From the NCBI GenBank assembly GCA_035353615.1, contig DAOPZY010000006.1, forward strand, positions 31,139 to 95,138: a DNA stretch of 64,000 nucleotides, given 5' to 3'. Within the stretch, counting starts at the first letter, position 1. Every line of letters starts with the position of its first letter. The DNA is from CAXXOK01 sp035353615 (GTDB lineage: Bacteria; Bacillota; Clostridia; Christensenellales; Aristaeellaceae). The position numbers and the translations under genes were made by a program. The notes below the pieces were generated by a model that was not told the origin of the DNA, did not search any database, and saw only the letters and a program-made list of their open reading frames with translations. Of this stretch, positions 1 through 10,291 are shown piece by piece.

Positions 1-759
1 GACCTTGCCCTGCTGGAGCATTGCGTGCGTGAAAATCTGGGCGCTATCGCCCCCCGCGCGATGGCGGTGCTGCGCCCGCTCAAGCTGGTCATGACCAACT
101 GGCCCGATGGCAAGCGCGATCCCCTGCCGGTGGAAAACCATCCCGACCATCCCGAAATGGGCACGCACACGAGCGTGTTTACCCGCGAGGTGTATATCGA
201 GCAGGAAGATTTTATGGAAGTGCCTGTGAAAAAGTACTTCCGCCTGTTTATTGGCGGCGAGGTGCGGTTGAAAGGCGCTTACATTATCCGCGCCGACCGC
301 TGCGACAAGGATGAAAACGGTCAGGTTACCTGCGTTTACTGCACGGTGGATCTGGATACCCGCAACGGCAGCGAGGGCGCAAACCGCAAGGTGAAGGGCA
401 CGCTGCACTGGGTGAGCGCGAGCGAAAACCTGCCGCTGGAAGCGCGGCTGTACGAGCCGTTACTGATGGAAGAAGGCGCTGAAACAGCCGCCGAGGAGGC
501 GGAGGAAAAGCCCGAGGAGGAAGCCGCAGTATCCAGTTCCACGCTCAAAAAGGATTTTTTAAAGCGCCTGAACCCCGAAAGCCGCACGGTTTGCCGCGGC
601 TATATGGAAAACGCGCTGGCCGACGCGAAGGTTGGCGAAAAATATCAGTTCCTGCGCATGGGTTATTTCTGCAAGGACCCGGATTCCACGCAGGAGCTGG
701 CGGCGTTTAACCGCGTTGTGACCCTGAAGGACAGCTTCAAAAAGGAAGTGCAGGCATAA
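1..759 (+). CDS. glnS: Glutaminyl-tRNA synthetase, C-terminal part (5' end outside window)
   Basis: The frame is open from base 1, so only the last ~252 codons of the gene are visible. The visible part is the C-terminal anticodon-binding beta-barrel region of class Ic GlnRS, which charges tRNA-Gln with glutamine in the cytoplasm. Family-typical stretches are VRENLGAIAPRAMAVLRPLK near the start, PDHPEMGTH, and VYIEQEDFMEVPVKKYFRL. An acidic Glu/Ala-rich insert (about bases 466-525, including EEAEEKPEEE) interrupts the domain and is unusual in length. A GTG at 25 is internal and not the start. gltX follows 90 bases downstream in the same direction, so the two are probably co-transcribed. Catalytic motifs cannot be checked because they lie upstream of the window. 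Confidence 0.93.
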   Translation, partial: DLALLEHCVRENLGAIAPRAMAVLRPLKLVMTNWPDGKRDPLPVENHPDHPEMGTHTSVFTREVYIEQEDFMEVPVKKYFRLFIGGEVRLKGAYIIRADRCDKDENGQVTCVYCTVDLDTRNGSEGANRKVKGTLHWVSASENLPLEARLYEPLLMEEGAETAAEEAEEKPEEEAAVSSSTLKKDFLKRLNPESRTVCRGYMENALADAKVGEKYQFLRMGYFCKDPDSTQELAAFNRVVTLKDSFKKEVQA

Positions 760-849
760 CCCGCCGGGAAATGCCGTAGCACCCCCCGCGCCGGCTGTAA
801 CCGGCGCCGTATCCGATAATGATCTTAACAACCTGAAAGGAACCTGCGC

Positions 850-2307
850 ATGTCTGACGTTCGCACCCGGTTTGCCCCCAGCCCCACGGGCTATTTACAC
901 CTTGGCGGTTTGCGCACGGCGCTGTATACGTACCTGTTCGCCCGTAAGAATAAGGGCAAGTTTATCCTGCGCATTGAGGATACCGATCAGGAGCGCGAAG
1001 TGCCCGGCGCGATCGACCTGATTTACAAAAGCATGCACGAAGCCGGGCTGGATTACGATGAAGGCCCGGATATCGGCGGCGAATACGGCCCCTATATCCA
1101 GACCCAGCGGCGCGATCTCTACCTGCCCTATGCCATACGGCTGATCGAAACCGGCGCGGCCTATCCCTGTTTTTGCACCAAGGAGGAGCTTCAGCAGCGG
1201 CGGGACGCGGCCACGGCGCGCGGCGAACAGTTCAAGTATGATAAGCACTGCCTGCACATCGACCGTGCGGAGGCCAAGCGCCGCATGGAAAGCGGCGAAC
1301 CGTACGTGATTCGCCAGAACGTGCCGTTAAGCGGCACCGCCAGCTTTGACGACGCGCTGTTCGGCCATGTCGAGGTTCCCTGCGACACCTTGGACGATAA
1401 TGTGCTGATGAAGGCGGACGGCCTGCCGACCTACAACTTTGCCAATGTGGTGGACGATCACCTGATGGGCATCACCCACGTCATGCGCGGCACGGAGTAT
1501 TTAAGCTCCACGCCCAAATATAACCTGCTTTACGAGGCTTTTGGCTGGCAGGCGCCCGTATACGTGCATCTGCCGGTTGTGATGAAAGACGCGACCCGCA
1601 AGCTGAGCAAGCGTTACGGCGACCCCAGCTTTGAGGATTTGCTCGCGCAGGGCTTTGTGAAGGAAGCGATTATCAATTTTATCGCGCTGCTCGGCTGGTG
1701 CCCCAAGGAGGACCGAGAGTTCTTCACCCTTGGCGAGCTGGTGGAGGCGTTTGATCTGGACGGGCTTTCCAAATCTCCCGCCATTTTTAACATGGAAAAG
1801 CTGATCTGGTTTAACAGCGAGTACATTAAGAAAATGGATTTTGAGGATTATCTGCGCAGGGCGACGCCCTGGTTTGAGCAGGCGTTGGCGGGCAAGGGCA
1901 TGGACTATCGGAGGCTGGCGGAGCTGATGCACGGCCGCACCGAGGTGTTTGGCCGCGTGCCGGACATGGTTCGTTTTTTGGCGGAGCTGCCGGAGTATGA
2001 TCCTGAGATTTATACCCATAAAAAAATGAAAACCGATCCGGAAATCAGCCTGCGGGCGTTGACGCTGGCGCGGCCCGCGCTGGCCGCCCTGCCGGAATTT
2101 GCCGAGGAGCCGCTCAAGGAATGCCTGATGGGCTTGGCGGAGAAAAACGAGCTGAAAACCGGACAGATGATGTGGCCGGTGCGCATCGCCATCAGCGGGC
2201 TGGCCAACACGCCGGGCGGCGCGACGGAAATCGCTTATCTGCTGGGGAAAGAAGAAACCCTGCGCCGATTGGATGCGGGCATCGCTATACTACAGGCCAT
2301 GGCCTGA
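850..2307 (+). CDS. gltX: Glutamyl-tRNA synthetase
   Basis: This is a full-length class Ic synthetase of 485 residues, which matches the family. It attaches glutamate to tRNA-Glu. The HIGH-type motif appears as APSPTGYLHLGGLRTALY at the N-terminus (HLGG), and the KMSKS-type loop as RKLSKRYGD near residue 250. A CFC...C cysteine group follows the first part of the Rossmann fold. The ATG at 850 is preceded by AAAGGAA at about 7 bases. It lies between glnS and leuS, giving a small run of synthetase genes. With glnS present, GltX would be expected to be discriminating for tRNA-Glu, but that is inference. Confidence 0.97.
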   Translation: MSDVRTRFAPSPTGYLHLGGLRTALYTYLFARKNKGKFILRIEDTDQEREVPGAIDLIYKSMHEAGLDYDEGPDIGGEYGPYIQTQRRDLYLPYAIRLIETGAAYPCFCTKEELQQRRDAATARGEQFKYDKHCLHIDRAEAKRRMESGEPYVIRQNVPLSGTASFDDALFGHVEVPCDTLDDNVLMKADGLPTYNFANVVDDHLMGITHVMRGTEYLSSTPKYNLLYEAFGWQAPVYVHLPVVMKDATRKLSKRYGDPSFEDLLAQGFVKEAIINFIALLGWCPKEDREFFTLGELVEAFDLDGLSKSPAIFNMEKLIWFNSEYIKKMDFEDYLRRATPWFEQALAGKGMDYRRLAELMHGRTEVFGRVPDMVRFLAELPEYDPEIYTHKKMKTDPEISLRALTLARPALAALPEFAEEPLKECLMGLAEKNELKTGQMMWPVRIAISGLANTPGGATEIAYLLGKEETLRRLDAGIAILQAMA

Positions 2308-2412
2308 CCGGAACCCGCGCCGCCCGTGGCCAAACCGACGCACCGGTGAGCAGAACCTTTGATGAAACCGAATCGCAATAGATTGCCGCGACGAATATAA
2401 GGAGCAAATGAT

Positions 2413-4839
<2,427 letters not shown>

Positions 4840-4905
4840 TGGCTGAGTCCTAACCAAGCAGATCATGAATACGGATGTTCCGCGCCATGCGCGTGCGGAA
4901 CGCCC

Positions 4906-4955
4906 GGAGCGCCCAACCTGTCAGTACCTTACTGATGGGGTGGGCGCTCCTTTTT
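4906..4955 (+). terminator. Intrinsic terminator after leuS
   Basis: A 10-bp perfect stem GGAGCGCCCA / TGGGCGCTCC, with a loop of about 25 bases, is followed at once by TTTTT. It ends the synthetase transcript. Confidence 0.9.
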
Positions 4956-5107
4956 AATTCAGACGGCGACGCGCGTGCCGCCTATTGGAATCCGCTTCTG
5001 AGTTCCGGTTTCGCTGAGGCTAGGGTTAGGGGTTCGCTTGTTCAGCACCGTTTGGGCCGCAACTGGGGGTTTCAGACAGCCATGGTGAGGTTTTCAGGCA
5101 GCATGGG
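4956..5107. other. Intergenic stretch before ABC exporter, no gene seen
   Basis: The interval between the leuS terminator and the next promoter holds only a weak open frame (start 4875) that overlaps the terminator, has no ribosome binding site and resembles nothing. I see no RNA gene here. Confidence 0.5.
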
Positions 5108-5136
5108 TTCCCATCGGAAACATTCCGGCGTATAAT
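5108..5136 (+). promoter_or_regulatory. Sigma-A promoter for the ABC exporter operon
   Basis: TTCCCA (5108-5113) and a consensus TATAAT (5131-5136) are separated by 17 bases. Transcription would begin near 5143, directly at the palindrome described next. Confidence 0.65.
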
Positions 5137-5144
5137 TCAAATAT

Positions 5145-5159
5145 ATCCGGTTGCCGGAT
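5145..5159. promoter_or_regulatory. Candidate operator palindrome at the ABC promoter start
   Basis: ATCCGG-TTG-CCGGAT is a perfect 6-bp inverted repeat immediately downstream of the -10 box. Its position fits a repressor site that would control the two transporter genes. No regulator gene is adjacent; GntR-type YtrA regulators usually accompany such transporters elsewhere. The function is inferred. Confidence 0.4.
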
Positions 5160-5185
5160 CAATCCAATTTGGAAAAGGAGCCGTT

Positions 5186-6121
5186 ATGCAAAAGAATGGA
5201 GAAATGGGCGCGCCCGTGGCCGATAAGGCGATTTTGCGCGTGAACGGCGTCAGCCGCCGTTTCCGCGCCACACAGGCGCTGGATGCTTTGAGCCTGAGCA
5301 TTCCCGTCGGTGAAATTGTTGGGCTGCTGGGCCGCAACGGCGCGGGGAAAAGCACGCTGCTTCGCATTGTGGGCGGCATGCTCAGGCCGGACCTCGGGCA
5401 GGTGACCCTTGACGGGGAAGCGGTGTTTAACCGTGCCCGCGCGCTGGGCAAGCTTTGCATCATCGGGGATACGCCGGATTTTGGCCATCTGGCAAAAATC
5501 GGCGACCTGTTTTACGTGTGCAAAGGGCTGTTTCCCGCCTGGGATGAAGCCTATGCCCGGGAATTGATCGGACGGTTTGAACTGCCTTTCAACAAAAGAA
5601 TGAAAACGTTCAGCCGAGGCATGCAAACCGGGCTGATGCTTACGGTGGGTTTGGCCAGCGGCGCGGAGCTGACGGTGTTTGACGAGCCGAGTTTGGGGCT
5701 GGACGCGGTTTTGCGCGAACGGTTTTACGATTTGCTGCTTGCGGATCGGCAGCGGATTCCCAACCGCACGTATCTGATTTCCACGCACCTGATTGACGAG
5801 GTGGCGCGCGTGCTGGATTCCGCCGTGCTGATCGACGCCGGGCACCTGCTGTGCGCAGGCACGGTCAGCGAACTGCAAAGCGGGTATCTGAGCGTATCCG
5901 GAGCGCCGGATGCGGTACGGGAGCTGACCGGCGGCATGGTGATCCTCAAGGAAGAGGACGCGGCCGGCTCGCTGGTGCGGCATGTGAAACTGTCCGACCC
6001 CGGCGACCAAACCCGAATCGAGGCGGACCCGCGCGTGCGCACCGCGCCGGTGGGCCTGCAACGGCTTTTTGTGTTCCTGACGGAAGAAAAGGAGGCGGAG
6101 CGCCATGCAACCAACGCTTGA
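5186..6121 (+). CDS. ABC transporter ATP-binding protein (YtrB/bacitracin-export-like)
   Basis: This is a 311-residue ATPase subunit of an ABC exporter. The Walker A motif is GRNGAGKST (residues 49-57), the signature is degenerate (SRGMQTGLML, about 143), Walker B is TVFDEPSLGLD (about 163), and the H-loop is ISTHLIDEVARV. The degenerate SRGMQ signature and the short C-terminal tail are typical of YtrB/CcmA-like ATPases involved in drug or cell-envelope stress export. The start ATG 5186 follows AAAAGGAG. The reading frame overlaps the permease gene by 17 bases, so the two proteins are translationally coupled and likely form one complex. The substrate cannot be read from sequence. Confidence 0.9.
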   Translation: MQKNGEMGAPVADKAILRVNGVSRRFRATQALDALSLSIPVGEIVGLLGRNGAGKSTLLRIVGGMLRPDLGQVTLDGEAVFNRARALGKLCIIGDTPDFGHLAKIGDLFYVCKGLFPAWDEAYARELIGRFELPFNKRMKTFSRGMQTGLMLTVGLASGAELTVFDEPSLGLDAVLRERFYDLLLADRQRIPNRTYLISTHLIDEVARVLDSAVLIDAGHLLCAGTVSELQSGYLSVSGAPDAVRELTGGMVILKEEDAAGSLVRHVKLSDPGDQTRIEADPRVRTAPVGLQRLFVFLTEEKEAERHATNA

Positions 6122-6926
6122 ACGGACCTGGTGGCAAAGCGCGCGCCTAAACGGCGTTTTGCGGTACCAATGGAAGGCGCTGAGCCGGGGCGTAGGCTTG
6201 GTGATGCTCATCCTGATGGTTTCGCAGGCGATCTCCTTCCTGATGCCGCTTGCGCTGGACATGACCTATCCCTTTACGGGCATTTATGCCGATCTGGGGG
6301 TTACGCTCGTTGTGGCGCTCATCAGCGCCTGCGTGGCGGCCGGCAAATCCACGCGGTTTCTGCTGCGGTTTGGCACGTCGCGCCTGTCGGTGTGGCTTGG
6401 CAATCTGATAGGGCTTTTCGCGGGCATGGTCGGGCTGCTGCTGGGCACGATGCTCCTGAGCATGCTCATGGGCGCGCTAACCTTAGCCATGGCCAACGCG
6501 ATGCCCCGCAAATATGTGTTTCAGCGCTTCTTTGGTGAACTGGAAGGCGCGACGCTTTACGGCGAATCGCTCACGGAAGCGCTGAAAACCCTGCCGACCT
6601 ATATTCTGTACACGCTGGAATGGACTTGCATGTTCTACCTGCTGGGCTGCTGCCTGCGCCGCAACCGCGCCGCGACGCTATTTGTGATCATCGGCGTGCC
6701 GATGCTGCTGATGATCCTGACACTGATTCCCGCTGTGCGGCAGGCCGCGCGTGTGATGGAAAATGCGGACGACCGGCAAATGATGCTGCTGGGGATTCAG
6801 TGGCTCAAGTACCTGACCGATTTTGTGCACTTTGTAGAGCATGAATGGCCAACGCTTCAGCTGGCCGGCGCGGTGGTCAGCCTGCCGCTCAGTTATCTTT
6901 GCATGCGGGGCACGCCGCAACCGTAA
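6105..6926 (+). CDS. ABC transporter membrane subunit
   Basis: The 273-residue protein is mostly hydrophobic, with about six predicted membrane segments (for example VGLVMLILMVSQAISFLMPL and LIGLFAGMVGLLLGTMLL). It begins inside the end of the ATPase gene, with AAGGAGG 9 bases before its ATG. It is therefore the permease partner of the upstream ATPase. It has no recognisable substrate-specific domain. A terminator follows 10 bases after the stop. Confidence 0.8.
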   Translation: MQPTLERTWWQSARLNGVLRYQWKALSRGVGLVMLILMVSQAISFLMPLALDMTYPFTGIYADLGVTLVVALISACVAAGKSTRFLLRFGTSRLSVWLGNLIGLFAGMVGLLLGTMLLSMLMGALTLAMANAMPRKYVFQRFFGELEGATLYGESLTEALKTLPTYILYTLEWTCMFYLLGCCLRRNRAATLFVIIGVPMLLMILTLIPAVRQAARVMENADDRQMMLLGIQWLKYLTDFVHFVEHEWPTLQLAGAVVSLPLSYLCMRGTPQP

Positions 6927-6935
6927 ACTAAACGG

Positions 6936-6980
6936 GCCGCGCCGGGGGAGGGAATTTCTTCTCCGCGGCGCGGCTTTTAT
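6936..6980 (+). terminator. Intrinsic terminator of the ABC exporter operon
   Basis: The stem GCCGCGCCG (6936-6944) / CGGCGCGGC (6966-6974) is followed by TTTTATTTT. Confidence 0.88.
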
Positions 6981-7262
6981 TTTGCTTAACAACCGGCGGC
7001 AGATTGGCGAACCCGTTGCGGGAATACCGAAGCGGAGGCGGGTTTTCCGACCGTGCTACGCCGCGCCGAAAACAGGGCAAAGCTGAGAAACCCTGTCAGC
7101 GGGTCAGGCTTGATACCGCCGGGGCTGGGTATTCAGGCGCAACCCCATTGCCCGGCGGCGCAAAACCCCGGCAACAGGCGCGGGCTGTCCGCAGGCTCAA
7201 GTGTGCGTGGCACAACGTTCTGCGGCCCCTTTGAAAAGACTGATTATATTTAGGCCGATCCG
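6981..7262. other. GC-rich intergenic region before rpsO, no gene recognised
   Basis: About 280 bases contain only short overlapping frames with no ribosome binding sites. A 6-bp stem ACAGGG/CCCTGT encloses CTGAGA near 7090. Words there loosely resemble parts of a TPP riboswitch, but the fit is poor and the downstream gene is ribosomal. I assign no function. Confidence 0.4.
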
Positions 7263-7291
7263 TTTACAAAACCGGAACGGCATGTTACAAT
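7263..7291 (+). promoter_or_regulatory. rpsO promoter
   Basis: TTTACA (7263-7268), a 17-base spacer, then TACAAT (7286-7291) with an extended -10 TG. The start near 7298 gives an rpsO leader of about 120 nt, long enough for S15 autoregulatory structure. Confidence 0.8.
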
Positions 7292-7417
7292 ATAACCTGT
7301 GCTTATATGGCATACGGTGAACCGTTCGCGCAGACGTTCGAAGGCCAACGGCGGACTATGCGAGCGGCGATTACCAGCGGGGCGCATTCGCGCTACCAAA
7401 TCATGGAGGCGTTGAAC

Positions 7418-7672
7418 ATGGAAAAGTCGGAAATCATCAAAACATATGCCCGTCACGAGGGCGACACGGGTTCCCCGGAAGTGCAGATCGCGCTGCTGAC
7501 GGAACGCATTAACCACCTCAACGAGCACCTGCAGATCAACAAGAAGGATCACCACAGCCGTCGCGGCCTGCTGCTGATGGTCGGTAAGCGTCGCGGCCTG
7601 CTGGATTATCTGAAGAAAACCGACATCGAGAGCTACCGTACCCTGATCGCTCAGCTGGGTTTGAGAAAGTAA
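7418..7672 (+). CDS. rpsO: 30S ribosomal protein S15
   Basis: The 84-residue product contains the diagnostic S15 segments RHEGDTGSPEVQIALLTERI, DHHSRRGLL and KRRGLLDYLK. S15 binds 16S rRNA in the central domain of the small subunit. The start is ATG 7418, because GGAGG sits 8 bases upstream; the in-frame ATG at 7403 (89 residues) contains that SD and lacks one of its own. The protein ends LGLRK as in relatives. rpsO-pnp is a widely conserved gene pair. The long leader may bind S15 for feedback control, which is known in other bacteria and only inferred here. Confidence 0.97.
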   Translation: MEKSEIIKTYARHEGDTGSPEVQIALLTERINHLNEHLQINKKDHHSRRGLLLMVGKRRGLLDYLKKTDIESYRTLIAQLGLRK

Positions 7673-7745
7673 AGCATTGGCAACACACAACCGCGTCCAC
7701 GGCGAGTCGGTCGTTACGGCCCGCCGTAGCGCGGCTGTTTTGCAA

Positions 7746-7794
7746 AACGCGAGGGATGTTTCGCGTTCAAAGAGGCCGCGCAAGGGGCGCGGCC
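7746..7794 (+). promoter_or_regulatory. Tandem hairpins between rpsO and pnp
   Basis: Two adjacent stem-loops are visible: AACGCGA/TCGCGTT (7746-7767) and GGCCGCGC/GCGCGGCC (7774-7794). Neither is followed by a T run, so read-through into pnp is expected. Equivalent hairpins elsewhere are RNase III cleavage and PNPase autoregulation sites. Confidence 0.6.
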
Positions 7795-7847
7795 CATGGA
7801 TGTTGCGGCGGGCAACGAGGTCCGTGCGCAGAGAAGAGGAGTAAGGA

Positions 7848-10028
7848 ATGGATTACAAGGTTTTCACTACAGAGCTGGCGGGGCGCCCGCTCTCCGTCGA
7901 ATTTGGAAAGTATTGCCAGCAGGCGGCCGGTTCCGCGTTTGTGCGCTATGGCGACACCGTTGTAATGGTGAACGCCACCATGAGTGATATGCCCCGCGAG
8001 GGCGTAGACTTCTTCCCGCTTGCTGTAGATTTTGAAGAAAAGCAGTACGCCATTGGCAAGTTCCCCGGCGGCTTCATCAAACGCGAAGGCCGGCCGACGG
8101 AAAAGGCGACCCTGACCTGCCGCCTGATTGACCGCCCGCTGCGCCCCCTGTTCCCCAAGGGCATGCGCAACGATGTGCAGGTTGTGGCGACTGTGCTCTC
8201 CGTTGATAAAGACATTCCCCCGGAAGTGCCCGCGATGATCGGTTCCTCCGCGGCGCTTGCGGTGAGCAATATTCCGTGGAACGGCCCCACGGGCACCGTT
8301 GTGGTTGGCTGTGTGGATGGCAAGTATGTGCTGAACCCGGACGACGCGCAGCGCAACAAGAGCAGCATGCACGTGTTTGTGAGCGGCACCAAGGACGCGG
8401 TGCTGATGGTGGAAGCCGGCGCTAACGAAGTGTCCGAGGAAGAAATGCTCGGCGCGATTCTGTTTGCGCATGAAGAAATCAAGAAGATCGTCGCCTTTAT
8501 CGAAGGCATCGCCAAGGAAATCGGCGTTGAAAAGAGCGTTGTGCCGCTGGTGACAACCGGCGACGATGTGAAGCAGGCGGTTCGAGAGTTTGCCTACGAT
8601 AAGTGCGTGTGGACGTTTGCGACCAATGTGCGCGCCGAACGTCAGCAGCGCGAGGAGCTGGTTAAGAAAGAAACGACCGAGCACTTTGCCGAGCAGTTTG
8701 CCGGGCGCGCAGGCGAGGTAGCCGATGCGCTGTACTACCTGAACAAAGAAATTATGCGCCGGAAAATCCTCGATGAAGGCATCCGCGCGGATGGCCGCGG
8801 CCTAACCGACGTGCGCCCCATCTGGTGCGAAGTGGGCATTCTGCCGCGCACGCACGGCAGCGCGATCTTCACCCGCGGCGAAACGCAGGCGTTGACCGTG
8901 ACCACCCTCGGCTCCATGAGCGATGTGCAGATGCTCGACGGCCTGGGCACGGAGGAATCCAAGCGTTACATTCACCATTACAACATGCCGCCCTATGCCA
9001 CCGGCGAAGCCGGCCGCCTGAAAAGCCCCGGCCGCCGCGAAATCGGCCACGGCGCTCTGGCGGAACGCGCGCTGTTGCCCGTGATCCCCAGCGAAAACGA
9101 GTTTCCCTATTCGTTGCGTCTGGTGAGCGAAATCCTTGGCAGCAACGGCTCCAGCTCCATGGCGTCGGTGTGCGGCAGCACGCTGAGCCTGATGGATGCC
9201 GGCGTGCCGATCAAAGCCCCTGTGGCGGGCGTCGCCATGGGCCTGATTAAGGATACCGCAAGCGATAAGATCGCTGTGCTTACGGACATTCAGGGCCTTG
9301 AAGATTTCCTGGGCGATATGGATTTCAAGGTTGCCGGAACCGTCAAGGGCATCACCGCCATCCAGATGGATATTAAAATCGCCGGGATTGACCGCGTGAT
9401 TCTGGAACGCGCGCTGAACCAGGCGAAGGTGGGCCGCCTGTACATCATGCAGGCCATGCTGAAAACCATCGCGCAGCCCAACGAGCACCTGAGCAAGTTT
9501 GCGCCCAAGATTATCCGCTTCACCATCAACCCCGAAAAGATCCGCGAGGTCATCGGCCCGGGTGGCAAGATGATCAACAAGATCATTGCCGAAACCGGCG
9601 TGAAGATCGACATCGAGGATGACGGGCGCGTTTACATCGCCACGCCGGATGAAGCCGCCGCCAACAAGGCCAAGAAGATCATCGAAGGCATCGCCAAGGA
9701 TGTGGAAGTTGGGGACGTGTATCTGGGCAAAGTGGTCCGCATCATGAACTTTGGCGCCTTCATCGAGCTGACCGGCGGCAAGGACGGCATGCTGCACATC
9801 AGCAAAATGGCCGACCACCGTGTGGAAAAAGTGGAAGACGTGATGAACATCGGCGACGAGGTGGAAGTGAAGGTCAACGAGATTGATTCTCAGGGCCGCA
9901 TCAACCTGATCCGCACCAACATCGCGTATCCATCCGCGCCGGAAGGTGGCTTCCGCAGCAATAACCCCGACCACCGTCGGCCTCCGCGCCGGGATGGGCG
10001 TCCCATGGGCGGTAACGACCGCAACTAA
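7848..10028 (+). CDS. pnp: Polyribonucleotide nucleotidyltransferase (PNPase)
   Basis: This 726-residue enzyme phosphorolytically degrades RNA from the 3' end and works with the RNA degradosome. In order it carries two RNase PH domains (first about 10-140, second about 300-540, with the family segment RADGRGLTDVRPIWCEVG), a KH domain (IGPGGKMINKIIAETG, about 565-580) and an S1 domain (GDVYLGKVVRIMNFGAFIEL, about 620-690). The aspartates around DMDFKVAGT are the usual metal-binding residues. A basic tail (RRPPRRDGRP) ends the protein. The start ATG 7848 follows AGAGGAG. It sits downstream of rpsO as in most bacteria. Confidence 0.97.
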   Translation: MDYKVFTTELAGRPLSVEFGKYCQQAAGSAFVRYGDTVVMVNATMSDMPREGVDFFPLAVDFEEKQYAIGKFPGGFIKREGRPTEKATLTCRLIDRPLRPLFPKGMRNDVQVVATVLSVDKDIPPEVPAMIGSSAALAVSNIPWNGPTGTVVVGCVDGKYVLNPDDAQRNKSSMHVFVSGTKDAVLMVEAGANEVSEEEMLGAILFAHEEIKKIVAFIEGIAKEIGVEKSVVPLVTTGDDVKQAVREFAYDKCVWTFATNVRAERQQREELVKKETTEHFAEQFAGRAGEVADALYYLNKEIMRRKILDEGIRADGRGLTDVRPIWCEVGILPRTHGSAIFTRGETQALTVTTLGSMSDVQMLDGLGTEESKRYIHHYNMPPYATGEAGRLKSPGRREIGHGALAERALLPVIPSENEFPYSLRLVSEILGSNGSSSMASVCGSTLSLMDAGVPIKAPVAGVAMGLIKDTASDKIAVLTDIQGLEDFLGDMDFKVAGTVKGITAIQMDIKIAGIDRVILERALNQAKVGRLYIMQAMLKTIAQPNEHLSKFAPKIIRFTINPEKIREVIGPGGKMINKIIAETGVKIDIEDDGRVYIATPDEAAANKAKKIIEGIAKDVEVGDVYLGKVVRIMNFGAFIELTGGKDGMLHISKMADHRVEKVEDVMNIGDEVEVKVNEIDSQGRINLIRTNIAYPSAPEGGFRSNNPDHRRPPRRDGRPMGGNDRN

Positions 10029-10060
10029 GGCGGCTTACGGCTGTCGCAAGCGCTAATCGC

Positions 10061-10126
10061 CCGGGAGGCTAGCCTCCCGGTTCCCTTTGGGGGATTCCTC
10101 AACGCTCGGGCAGGGTCGCCTGCCCG
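10061..10126. terminator. Two hairpins after pnp, possible weak terminator
   Basis: CCGGGAGGCTAGCCTCCCGG (10061-10080) is a perfect 20-base palindrome followed by a poor T stretch (TTCCCTTT). A second stem CGGGCA/TGCCCG spans 10107-10126. They may stabilise the pnp 3' end or terminate inefficiently. Confidence 0.45.
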
Positions 10127-10291
10127 GTTGCGGAAGGACGGTTTCAAGCGCCTGCGGCAGCTTTTTGTTTATATAAGCCACGAACCGGGTATAACCCGCA
10201 TGTTTGTTACCGCAATAATCCATGCGCGTTGGGAAAGCCCCGCGCAATTGAAACAGCCGAGAGAATGCCCGGAACAAGAAAGGAAACCGAC

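Noticed and set aside
4875..5135. 86-codon plus-strand frame after leuS
   Set aside because: It runs through the leuS terminator and the promoter of the next operon, with no SD and no recognisable similarity.
7085..7150. TPP-riboswitch-like words (CTGAGA, ACCCT, a GATA..GCC segment)
   Set aside because: The conserved core is incomplete, no P1 pairing is evident, a simple ACAGGG/CCCTGT hairpin explains part of it, and the downstream gene is rpsO, not a thiamine gene.
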